A stretch of 15,892 nucleotides of DNA. Source: Thermoplasmata archaeon. GTDB lineage: Archaea; Thermoplasmatota; Thermoplasmata; Thermoplasmatales; Aciduliprofundaceae. This document shows, one piece after another, positions 1 to 6,516 of the stretch. The notes under the pieces were generated by a model. That model had not been told where the DNA came from. It did not search any database and was given only the letters and a program-made list of their open reading frames with translations. A program made the position numbers and the translations under genes. Location of the stretch: the NCBI GenBank assembly GCA_021163705.1, contig JAGGTO010000101.1, positions 1 through 15,892 of the forward strand, given 5' to 3'. Numbering within the stretch: position 1 is the stretch's first letter; every line of letters begins with the position of its first letter.

Positions 1-2
1 AG

Positions 3-75
3 CGGGCCCGCCGGGATTCGAACCCGGGTCGTGGGGTCCGAAGCCCCACAGTCTAATCCCCTAGCCTACGGGCCC
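3..75 (-). tRNA. tRNA-Arg (anticodon TCG)
   Basis: Read on the minus strand, the 73 nt fold as a cloverleaf. The acceptor stem GGGCCCG (75-69) pairs perfectly with CGGGCCC (10-4), and the discriminator is G at 3. The anticodon stem TGGGG/CCCCA encloses the loop CTTCGGA, so the anticodon is TCG, which reads the arginine codon CGA. The T-arm is CCGGG-TTCGAAT-CCCGG. There is no intron and the 3' CCA is not encoded (GCT follows the acceptor), so CCA would be added by the nucleotidyltransferase. The D-arm is weak: GGCT against GACT leaves a mismatch and G-U pairs, and a shifted register pairs better but also contains a mismatch. The first 10 nt overlap the end of cbf5, whose stop codon TAG is made of tRNA positions 8-10. 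It is probably cotranscribed with cbf5 or transcribed from a promoter inside it. Confidence 0.95.
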
Positions 76-947
76 TTTTTCCAGGTTTTTGGATATTTGC
101 CTCTCTCTATGATAACTCTTTCAGGGATGGCTACTATATCCTCCTCCAGCGCTCCCTTGGAAAGAGAGACGAGCTCTCCTTTTTGTGTGAAGATGGCTAC
201 ATAATCTCCCCTTTTAAACTTTTCTTGGCTTATAATGCCAGCCTTATATAAAGGTGCACCATGTGCCAAAGCCTCAACTGCAGAATCCTTCACTACAATT
301 TTTGGGAGGAAGGAAACTATATCTTCACCTGGTTTTATTATCTCGCGGAGATAACTTTCATCGCCATCCTCTTTCCAGAAAATATATGCATCCAGTAAAT
401 CATGGAGTGTGCAGGTATCCTCTTCCTTATAATGACCCGTTGCAATTCTTCTCAGCTCTTCCATATGTGCCCCTATACATAATGCATCGCCCATATCTGT
501 GCAGAGTGTTCTTATATATGTTCCAGCCTCCACCTTTGCCCTGAACAATACATTTCTCCCCACTATTTCCAGAAATTCTAAGGAATAAACTCTTCTCTTT
601 CTTAATTTGCGAGCTACTGCAGATCTAAGTGGCGGAATCTGATATATTTCACCTGTGAACTCTTTCATAACTTTTTTTACTTTTTCAGGAGATATATCCT
701 TATGGAGATGCATTATACCAACATACTCTTTGGGTACCATATGGAGGATATTAATTATCTTTGTGGCCTTATTGAGAGCTATGGGTAATACCCCTGTAAC
801 CTTGGGATCAAGAGTTCCTGCATGCCCGGTTTTTTTCACATGTAATATATCTCTAACCCATGCACTCACCTGATGGCTTGTAGGGCCCTTCGGTTTATCT
901 ATAATAACCACTCCAAAATTCAATAGCTCTTCAATGCTTCTCTTCAT
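66..947 (-). CDS. cbf5: Cbf5, H/ACA RNP tRNA/rRNA pseudouridine synthase (TruB family)
   Basis: Catalytic subunit of archaeal H/ACA ribonucleoproteins. With Nop10, Gar1 and L7Ae it isomerises guide-selected uridines in rRNA, and it can act at tRNA U55. The 293 residues show the TruB motifs: IIDKPKGPTSHQV (15-27), GHAGTLDPKVTGVLP (41-55) with the presumed catalytic Asp47, KEYVG with Tyr75, and VEAGTYIRTL (139-148). A PUA domain fills about 216-290 and ends in the family's YPK-W-K signature. The N-terminus starts just before the catalytic domain, about 35 residues shorter than my recollection of the Pyrococcus protein. The ATG at 947 lies inside cmk (17-nt overlap), after a weak SD (GGGGCGAT). 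The last codons (AAG GGC CCG TAG) run into tRNA-Arg, so the final Gly-Pro and stop come from tRNA sequence. The family call is firm; the start is fairly sure. Confidence 0.95.
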   Translation of the reverse strand: MKRSIEELLNFGVVIIDKPKGPTSHQVSAWVRDILHVKKTGHAGTLDPKVTGVLPIALNKATKIINILHMVPKEYVGIMHLHKDISPEKVKKVMKEFTGEIYQIPPLRSAVARKLRKRRVYSLEFLEIVGRNVLFRAKVEAGTYIRTLCTDMGDALCIGAHMEELRRIATGHYKEEDTCTLHDLLDAYIFWKEDGDESYLREIIKPGEDIVSFLPKIVVKDSAVEALAHGAPLYKAGIISQEKFKRGDYVAIFTQKGELVSLSKGALEEDIVAIPERVIIERGKYPKTWKKGP

Positions 948-1470
948 ATTTTATCGCCCCTATGATCTCTTGAACAATTTCCTCTGGGGAGAGAGAATCA
1001 CTCTGGATGATCTTATCATAGATGCTGAGATCTTCAAAATCTATCCCATAGATTTCCATATATCTTTTTTTCTCACTCTCCTCCCTCATGATCACCTTTT
1101 CCTTGATTTTTCTTATGTCTCCATCTTCCCTTTTCCATATCCTCTGGATCCTGACATCTAAAGAGGCATCCACATACACCTTGTATGCGGGAATGTCATT
1201 TAAATGCATGAGCCATCCACTAAGACGAGAATCAATTATAACATTCTCCATTTTTTTTGCCTTTTCGAGAATTCTGCGATCTACCTCCCTGTCTATTTCC
1301 CAGTGCTCCTCAGCATATTTGCTAAATTCTATGATATCCATGTTTCTCTCCTTGGCCATGTTTCTGAAGATATCTCCCCCACAAATGAGAGGATATCCCA
1401 TTTTTTCAGATAGAAGCTTAGCAACCGTTGTTTTTCCACTTCCAGGTGGACCACTTATGGTGATCCTCAT
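931..1470 (-). CDS. cmk: Cytidylate kinase, archaeal type
   Basis: Phosphorylates CMP and dCMP with ATP in the cytoplasm, feeding CTP and dCTP synthesis. The 179-residue P-loop NMP kinase has a Walker A motif GPPGSGKTT at 7-15. GGDIFRNMAKERNMDIIEFS (31-50) carries the GG-D-FR pattern of the archaeal enzyme, and a Walker B-like strand ends in VIIDSRLSGWL (77-87). WKREDGD (112-118) lies in the lid region. Length fits the short archaeal form, which lacks the bacterial insert. The start ATG at 1470 overlaps the stop of the preceding membrane protein gene by 4 nt (ATGA), with GGCGGTG just upstream at a rather short spacing of 2 nt. The 3' end overlaps cbf5 by 17 nt. In related clusters L34e and L14e genes often flank cmk; neither is here. 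Confidence 0.93.
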   Translation of the reverse strand: MRITISGPPGSGKTTVAKLLSEKMGYPLICGGDIFRNMAKERNMDIIEFSKYAEEHWEIDREVDRRILEKAKKMENVIIDSRLSGWLMHLNDIPAYKVYVDASLDVRIQRIWKREDGDIRKIKEKVIMREESEKKRYMEIYGIDFEDLSIYDKIIQSDSLSPEEIVQEIIGAIKYEEKH

Positions 1471-2141
1471 CCCACCGCCCCTATACTTTTAGCCTCTTCC
1501 TCCTCTAGCTTTTTTCTAAACTCGAAATACTTGAAAATATATCGAACGATCCATGCCAGGGGCATAGTAAAGGATGAATAAATCAGAAGCCAGTTGGGAA
1601 ACCAGAATATTATTTTGTTGAGATCTACCGCCGATGCCCATGGTATCGCCACATAGGTGTATGGAATGCTATATTGCATGAACAGCCATAACCATGTGAA
1701 AATTGCTATAACAATTAACCAGGTGATCATTGTGGCTTTCATTGATCGGGATTGAATTTCCATGCTCTCGGCTGAATACTTCATCTGAAGTTTTTTCAAC
1801 TTCTCTAACTTTGCCATATCCTGCTTTTTCAAAGCCTCTCGGTATACCTGATTAAAGGCCCGCATTCTTGCCTGTATTCTTGCCATCTTTATCCAGTCAG
1901 AATAGTGATGTGTTGCCCAGGTATTTATGAGGGTTACCAGTATGCCCGAAGCAAGAAGGGTATAAATCGGATACTTATAGTTGAAGGAAAAAAGAGGATT
2001 CAAAATCACACCTGCCGCATAACCCAGCGTGAATCTCAGCTGAGGAACAAAAAGGACTATCATAAAAAGAAGCATAAACAGCATATACATGCTCATGGCT
2101 GAGGACTGCATGGGCTGCTGTGGCACATTTTCATCACTCAT
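1467..2141 (-). CDS. DUF106 / EMC3-TMCO1-like membrane insertase (Oxa1 superfamily)
   Basis: A 224-residue membrane protein of the archaeal DUF106 family, the archaeal relatives of EMC3, TMCO1 and YidC/Oxa1, which help insert membrane proteins next to the ribosome and SecYE. Hydrophobic segments lie at about 17-34, 56-76, 137-155 and 185-203. Between the second and third is a charged helical region (about 80-132, rich in Lys, Arg, Met and Gln) that likely forms the cytosolic coiled coil proposed to contact the ribosome in this superfamily. A short acidic C-terminal stretch (KKLEEEEAK, 210-218) follows the last helix. The gene sits in its classic place behind secY and adkA. The ATG at 2141 overlaps adkA by 4 nt, with SD GGAGG 7 nt upstream. 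The family call rests on hydropathy pattern and position, with weaker motif support than for the enzymes. Confidence 0.87.
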   Translation of the reverse strand: MSDENVPQQPMQSSAMSMYMLFMLLFMIVLFVPQLRFTLGYAAGVILNPLFSFNYKYPIYTLLASGILVTLINTWATHHYSDWIKMARIQARMRAFNQVYREALKKQDMAKLEKLKKLQMKYSAESMEIQSRSMKATMITWLIVIAIFTWLWLFMQYSIPYTYVAIPWASAVDLNKIIFWFPNWLLIYSSFTMPLAWIVRYIFKYFEFRKKLEEEEAKSIGAVG

Positions 2142-2683
2142 TTAAGAGCCTCCATAAATCTCTCTACTGCCTTATCCACCATTCCCTCATTATTTTCAAG
2201 TATAAGAACATTGGCACCTGTATAAACGGAGCAGGCAAATGCCGAAGATCTGTTTGCCTCCAGATGTTCTTTTATCTCTTTTAATGATTCTGCATCTCTA
2301 ATTCTAGTCTCATCTTTCGCCCTTCTCCCAGCTATCTCCTCAGGAGAAGCTTCAATTACCACAATTAGCTCAGGTTTTAATTTTTCCAGTACCCATACAG
2401 GCAACCCTGGAAGATATCCTGCGGGAGTTTTTATGGTGAGATGCGTATCCACAATTACATTCTCCATCTCACCTATTTTTTCAGCAGCCTCTCTCTGTAT
2501 TTTTCTCTGAATATTTATGGGCAATTTTCTCATCTCATCTCTATGCCTTACCAGATTTTCTTTTTTGGCTATTTCGAGCATAATGGTACCATAATTTACT
2601 ATGGGATAATTTGTTCTCTTTGCAACTTCCTCCATTATCGTCGTCTTTCCTACTCCAGGCACTCCTGCCACAACAACCCTCAT
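2138..2683 (-). CDS. adkA: Adenylate kinase, archaeal AdkA type
   Basis: Interconverts AMP plus ATP with two ADP. It belongs to the archaeal AdkA family, distinct from bacterial Adk. From the ATG at 2683 it has 181 residues: Walker A GVPGVGKTT (7-15), VNYGTIMLEIAK (29-40), RDEMRKLP (48-55), the family signature VDTHLTIKTPAGYLPGLP (78-95) and a lid-region ETRIRD (125-130). An in-frame GTG at 2692 would add Met-Ile-Lys and overlap the secY stop by 4 nt. I prefer the ATG at 2683 because the protein then opens MRVVVAG as in relatives, and because it sits 6 nt after GAGTG, the spacing seen throughout this cluster. The gene lies directly behind secY, as in most archaeal spc clusters. Confidence 0.93.
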   Translation of the reverse strand: MRVVVAGVPGVGKTTIMEEVAKRTNYPIVNYGTIMLEIAKKENLVRHRDEMRKLPINIQRKIQREAAEKIGEMENVIVDTHLTIKTPAGYLPGLPVWVLEKLKPELIVVIEASPEEIAGRRAKDETRIRDAESLKEIKEHLEANRSSAFACSVYTGANVLILENNEGMVDKAVERFMEALK

Positions 2684-2688
2684 TTTTA

Positions 2689-4488
2689 TCACTCAAAGAA
2701 TTGTCTTATTACTGGATGCATCTCCATCAACTGCTCACGACCCATGGCTTCGTAGAACTGAATTAATATACCAACTGTAAGAAGAACGCCTGTACCAGAG
2801 GTATTACCCACCGTGCCTATAAGGTTTGCAAATGCAGCCAGAGCTCCTACTGCAGCACCACTGAATACCGTAACTGCAGGAATATATTTGTTTAATATCT
2901 TTTCAAGCACTGCAGGACTTCTCCTGAAACCCGGTATTTGCATTCCACTCTTCTGAATCTGCTGTGCAATGGCCTTAGCGTTCATGTTCGCGGTTTCAAT
3001 CCAGAATATGGCGAAGAGAATACTCATTCCTATCATAAAGGCAACATAGACAATTACATGGAGAAGCAGTTGCCAGTAGGTCTGATATGCAAACACATAG
3101 CTATATCTCTGCGGATTAATGAGGGGAAGAAGCCAGCTACCAAGTCCATTAACTCTGTTAAGATAATATGCCAATCCTCCTATGGGTGTGGTGCTCTTTA
3201 TACCCAGCTCTTGAACCATCTGAGGCGAGGGATACTCTCCAAGCAAGGGATTGTGACCAAGAAGAGGAATTTTTTTCAACGCTGGATTGCTCCAGAAGAG
3301 CATTGACCACATTGAGATATTGGCCAGAAGCGCAGATGTCAGGATAACAGGTATGTTTGATGAGTACATTAGCTTAATGGGATATCTTCCTCTTGCACCT
3401 CTGGCTCTTTCATGGGCAAGGGGTAACTCTATCTTGGTACTCTCAGCGTAAGCCACAATGAAAAATATCACAATGGTACCTATCAATGCTATCACAGGAT
3501 TTGGCTGTCCAAAGAGTATTCTCTCCATTCCACTTCCGTAGAGCTGGGCTGAGCTGCTGTGAGTAAGGATGTATATAGTCTTGGGAATACATCCGCTGGG
3601 TGGATTTGATAAACTAAGAGGTTGTGACTGTGTTGCGGGAACCCAGTTTATGGTTCCTGTGAATATGGCCTGTGATACACCGGCAGCTATGAATAATGAG
3701 ATACCGGAACCGATACCCCACTTTGAAACAAGCTCATCCATCAGAAATACAATATAGGAGCCAAAGAATAGCTGGAGCACTATAATTAATCTTGCCAGAA
3801 ATAATCCGTAACCAGGTGCAAAGGAGTCCAATCCAGATATGAATTTGTTGGATGGTTGCAGATACCCAAAGACCTGAGGTATGGCTTCTACAAAGATCAT
3901 TATTATCACAAGCAATTTTTGAGTTCCTTGATATATTGCCTTATCATCATCCTTTGTGAGGTCCAAATTCACTATCTTCGCTCCCACAAATAGCTGCATG
4001 ATTATGCTTGCAGTCACAATAGGACCTATTCCAAGATGCATTAGAGAGCCGGAGGCTCCTGCCATTATGGCTCTGAAAGATTCGAATAAATCCACCACTT
4101 TTGCCTGGTCAACTCCATAAATGAAAATGTTAGTAAGTGCAAAATAGAGGATGAGAGTTAGAAGTGTCCAGGTAATTTTCTGTCGGAAATGCACATGCCC
4201 TTTAGGCTTTTTCACAGTGGGCAAGTACATTATCACCGGTTTTAAGCCATAAAGCTTGCTTCCCTCCCCATTATACGAGGCCACAAGATAGATGAGATAA
4301 AATAGAGGAACGCTCCATAATATGTAGATGAGCAAATCAATCCAGTGTGAGGTCATCAATTTGTAGAATTCATCAACTCCCAGGAGCTTCCATTTTGTAA
4401 TGGAGAAATAAAGGTATGTAAAGAGGATCCAGAATATTAGAATCCACAGCGCAGTACCTTTTTTCCTAGGAATTTCCCCCTCACTCAT
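2689..4488 (-). CDS. secY: Preprotein translocase subunit SecY, with N-terminal two-helix extension
   Basis: Pore subunit of the SecYE-beta translocon, moving nascent proteins across or into the membrane. The canonical core begins near residue 79 (LYGLKPVIMYLP). TM1 is about 105-124 and the plug region 133-155, followed by LGIGPIVTASIIMQL (152-166). TM5 is at about 258-278. The conserved cytosolic TM6-7 loop contains ARGRYPIK (365-372). TM10 contains GTGVLLTVGIL (565-575). At 599 residues it is much longer than the roughly 430-480 usual in archaea. The excess is an N-terminal stretch with two predicted helices (about 13-32 and 47-71), enlarged external TM5-6 and TM7-8 loops (about 279-329 and 399-467), and a longer C-terminus. 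The ATG at 4488 overlaps the L15 stop by 8 nt (ATGAGTGA), with GGTGGTGA upstream. No frameshift is visible. Confidence 0.95.
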   Translation of the reverse strand: MSEGEIPRKKGTALWILIFWILFTYLYFSITKWKLLGVDEFYKLMTSHWIDLLIYILWSVPLFYLIYLVASYNGEGSKLYGLKPVIMYLPTVKKPKGHVHFRQKITWTLLTLILYFALTNIFIYGVDQAKVVDLFESFRAIMAGASGSLMHLGIGPIVTASIIMQLFVGAKIVNLDLTKDDDKAIYQGTQKLLVIIMIFVEAIPQVFGYLQPSNKFISGLDSFAPGYGLFLARLIIVLQLFFGSYIVFLMDELVSKWGIGSGISLFIAAGVSQAIFTGTINWVPATQSQPLSLSNPPSGCIPKTIYILTHSSSAQLYGSGMERILFGQPNPVIALIGTIVIFFIVAYAESTKIELPLAHERARGARGRYPIKLMYSSNIPVILTSALLANISMWSMLFWSNPALKKIPLLGHNPLLGEYPSPQMVQELGIKSTTPIGGLAYYLNRVNGLGSWLLPLINPQRYSYVFAYQTYWQLLLHVIVYVAFMIGMSILFAIFWIETANMNAKAIAQQIQKSGMQIPGFRRSPAVLEKILNKYIPAVTVFSGAAVGALAAFANLIGTVGNTSGTGVLLTVGILIQFYEAMGREQLMEMHPVIRQFFE

Positions 4489-4906
4489 GGATTACTTCAC
4501 CACCTGCCTCTTCTATTTTCCTTTCGGCATTAGAAGATACATATTTAACCTTAACTCTCAGTTTCTTTGTTACTTTGCCCTTTCCCAGGAGCTTGTTTAT
4601 GCCCATCTTTTCAAGATCCACCTCGTAAATTCCATTTTCAAGTACTGCAAAACCCTGCTCTACGAGAGCTTCAATATTCTCGTTTATCACACCCACATTT
4701 ATGCTGTTTATCTCCTCCTTTGGATGGTGAGAAGTGAATCCCCTGTTTCCCCACAGAAACTCTGGATGCTTTATTGCAAAGGACTTGTGATGCTTGCCGA
4801 GTCCTGCATAGCCACGTCCACCTTTTCGACCGGCACCCCTTCTTCCTTTTATACCATGACCATAGGTATTGGATCCCCTCATCTTCCTGGATTTTTTCCT
4901 TGCCAT
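4481..4906 (-). CDS. rpl15: Large subunit ribosomal protein L15 (uL15)
   Basis: A 141-residue L15/L27a protein of the 50S subunit. It starts MARKKSRKMRG, followed by the Gly/Arg/His-rich arm GHGIKGRRGAGRKGGRGYAG (17-36), which threads into 23S rRNA. Next come the archaeal/eukaryotic motif GKHHKSF (38-44) and a globular C-terminal half ending in VSSNAERKIEEAGG. Length and order of elements fit archaeal L15. The ATG at 4906 directly follows the L30 stop with no gap, and the SD GGGGGTG is 6 nt upstream inside the L30 tail. The 3' end overlaps secY by 8 nt, so secY translation is likely coupled to L15. Confidence 0.96.
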   Translation of the reverse strand: MARKKSRKMRGSNTYGHGIKGRRGAGRKGGRGYAGLGKHHKSFAIKHPEFLWGNRGFTSHHPKEEINSINVGVINENIEALVEQGFAVLENGIYEVDLEKMGINKLLGKGKVTKKLRVKVKYVSSNAERKIEEAGGEVIHE

Positions 4907-5383
4907 TTATTTCACCCCCGGTCCAAACATTCTGGTGATGAGATCATTGATATCTTCTCCCCTATATCCCAGGGCACCTCCCTCTGTGAAGTGTCTTTTA
5001 GTTTTCTCCCATCCCTTCAATGGTGGATGAAGCCTGAATACAGGTTTAACATTTGGTATATCCTTGTAGAGCATTTTTCCCTCAAGAATGGCCCTCGCCA
5101 TCTCCTCAATGCTCTCATACCCGAGAGTCTCCTTAACATAATCATCAGTTATTGGCTTATCTCCATATAATCTTCCCTTGTATTTGATGAGCTTTGTTAG
5201 GGTTTCTAAGTTTATCTCTCCCCAGGTAACATAGTCCTTCACCTTTTGAAGCATCCCCCTGTAGGCAGGTGTATCTGGAATTAACACACAGTGGTTCACC
5301 CTCGTTAAGCGAAGCATCTGAAGCGTATCCCTTATATCTTTTCTCACACCTGTCCTACCTCTAACTCTGATCACTGCGTACAA
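4907..5383 (-). CDS. rpl30: Large subunit ribosomal protein L30 (uL30), TTG start
   Basis: A 158-residue archaeal/eukaryotic-type L30 (L7 in eukaryotes), longer than bacterial L30. Diagnostic segments are YAVIRVRGRTGVRKDI (2-17), LRLTRVNHCVLIPDTPAYRG and the KVKDYVTWGEI stretch that follows; a C-terminal helical extension carries GGALGYRGEDIN. The start is TTG at 5383-5381, with a strong SD GGGAGGTG (5397-5390) exactly 6 nt upstream. No ATG or GTG lies near enough to keep the conserved AVIRVRG strand, so TTG is the only reasonable start. The first 23 nt overlap the end of rps5 in another frame. It directly abuts L15 downstream. Confidence 0.95.
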   Translation of the reverse strand: MYAVIRVRGRTGVRKDIRDTLQMLRLTRVNHCVLIPDTPAYRGMLQKVKDYVTWGEINLETLTKLIKYKGRLYGDKPITDDYVKETLGYESIEEMARAILEGKMLYKDIPNVKPVFRLHPPLKGWEKTKRHFTEGGALGYRGEDINDLITRMFGPGVK

Positions 5384-6014
5384 CCTCTACACCTCCCTTA
5401 TAAATGGGCATTATTAGCCGTGGATTTATCCTCATAATTGCGGTTTGACGAAGTGCATCAAAGGTGGCCATCGCATAGTTTACCGTTGTTTTGGTATGTC
5501 CTTGAGTGAAACCCCATGCATCCTTCACTCCTGCCAACCTCAAAATTATCTTGGCAACATCTCCAACGGCTAATCCTACACCCTTTGGTGCAGGTTTTAG
5601 GGTTACACGGACAGAACCGCATTTGCCCGTGACCTTGAAAGGTAAGGAGTGGGGCATACCGCAACCGCATTCCCAGGAACCGCATCCTCTCTTTATCTCA
5701 ATTATATTCAACTTGGCCACTTCGATTGCCTTTCTTATAGCTGCACCTACCTCTTTAGCCTTTGCCTTGCCAATGCCAACATAGCCATCTTCATTGCCCA
5801 CGGCAACCATCACAGAGAACTTCGTTCTTCTTCCACTATCTGTCATGCGCTGAACCATCCTAACATCTATTACCTCCTCCTTCAGCTCTGGAAGAAGAAC
5901 ATCCACTATCTCCGGCTCTCGAAGAGGTAGATTGCTTCTGAGAGCTTGAGACATACTCGTTATCTTGCCTTCATACACAAGTCTTCCAAGCTTGGTTTTT
6001 GGTTCCCACTCCAT
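5361..6014 (-). CDS. rps5: Small subunit ribosomal protein S5 (uS5)
   Basis: A 217-residue archaeal S5 (S2 in eukaryotes). An N-terminal extension (about 1-45, WEPKTKLGRLVYEGKI) precedes the double-stranded-RNA-binding S5 domain: DSGRRTKFSVMVAVGNEDG (59-77), GIGKAKAKEVGAAIRKAI (80-97), and the Cys-rich family signature KRGCGSWECGCG (108-119). The C-terminal domain follows with APKGVGLAVGDVAKIIL. The cysteines are normal for archaeal and eukaryotic S5 and not a sign of an inserted zinc finger. The ATG at 6014 has GGAGGT 6 nt upstream, lying in the last codons and stop of L18. The 3' end overlaps L30 by 23 nt and encodes both the SD and the TTG start of L30. Confidence 0.97.
   Translation of the reverse strand: MEWEPKTKLGRLVYEGKITSMSQALRSNLPLREPEIVDVLLPELKEEVIDVRMVQRMTDSGRRTKFSVMVAVGNEDGYVGIGKAKAKEVGAAIRKAIEVAKLNIIEIKRGCGSWECGCGMPHSLPFKVTGKCGSVRVTLKPAPKGVGLAVGDVAKIILRLAGVKDAWGFTQGHTKTTVNYAMATFDALRQTAIMRINPRLIMPIYKGGVEVVRSDQS
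5381..5397 (-). promoter_or_regulatory. Ribosome binding site and TTG start of rpl30 inside rps5
   Basis: On the minus strand GGGAGGTG (5397-5390) is followed by a 6-nt spacer and TTG (5383-5381). The site decides the L30 start: no ATG or GTG in frame preserves the conserved first strand. It is written within the last codons of S5 (Lys-Gly-Gly-Val-Glu-Val). The strong SD probably offsets the weak start codon. Confidence 0.8.
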
Positions 6015-6016
6015 TT

Positions 6017-6514
6017 TTATACCTCCATTTTAGCTTTAACTTCTTCAAACATCTTGCCCACTTCTTCTGATATGTGTAATCCTTTTATCCTCTCCTCGGA
6101 GGGGAATATATCCTCTCCATGGGGAATTTCAAGTCCAGCATCTAAAAGGCCCTTTAAAGCCGCAAATACCCTAGAGCCCTTCACAGGTCTCTGAAGTCCT
6201 ATATCCAGGATAGCTTCCTTTATCCCCTTTTGAAGAGCTAGTTTACCTGCAAGATATCCCGTCAGATATGCTGCTGAGGTATTTTTGAAAGAGCCACTCC
6301 AGCCATAATCTTTAAGCTTCTTCGAAGTGAGCCCAACAAGGATCCTGTCTCCATCCTCGTGATATTCTACAATCTGTACTATAATATATTTCAGCGTTTT
6401 TCTAACTACAGCCCTAGGCTTTCCTGATTTTAGATATGCCAACCTTTTCCTGTAATTGGTCTTCCCTTCCCTTCTTCTTCGCATCTTCACCCTATATACT
6501 GCATTTCTTGCCAT
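6017..6514 (-). CDS. rpl18: Large subunit ribosomal protein L18 (uL18)
   Basis: The 5S rRNA-binding protein of the 50S central protuberance; archaeal/eukaryotic L5-like type. From the ATG at 6514 it has 165 residues. It shows the basic N-terminus with YRVKMRRRREGKTNYRKRL (8-26 of the longer reading), a nucleotide-fold-like core with SKKLKDYGWSGSFKNTSAAY, and the conserved GLQRPVKGSRVFAALKGLLD and IPHGEDIFP segments. An in-frame ATG two codons upstream (6520) overlaps the L19e stop by 4 nt. It lies only one base or less after the SD AAGGAGGA, whereas the ATG at 6514 is 7 nt away, matching the spacing of neighbours, so I choose 6514. Confidence 0.95.
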   Translation of the reverse strand: MARNAVYRVKMRRRREGKTNYRKRLAYLKSGKPRAVVRKTLKYIIVQIVEYHEDGDRILVGLTSKKLKDYGWSGSFKNTSAAYLTGYLAGKLALQKGIKEAILDIGLQRPVKGSRVFAALKGLLDAGLEIPHGEDIFPSEERIKGLHISEEVGKMFEEVKAKMEV

Positions 6515-6516
6515 GT

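Noticed and set aside
73..90. T-rich stretch next to the tRNA as a terminator
   Set aside because: On the transcribed minus strand it reads as A-rich and is the coding end of cbf5; the true 3' end of the transcript lies beyond position 1.
4487..5170. Plus-strand open frame of 227 codons opposite L15 and L30
   Set aside because: It lies opposite two certain ribosomal genes, has no recognisable domain, and is a by-product of their codon use.
5681..5712. Cysteine cluster in S5 as a possible inserted zinc finger
   Set aside because: The GCGSWECGCG segment is standard in archaeal and eukaryotic S5.
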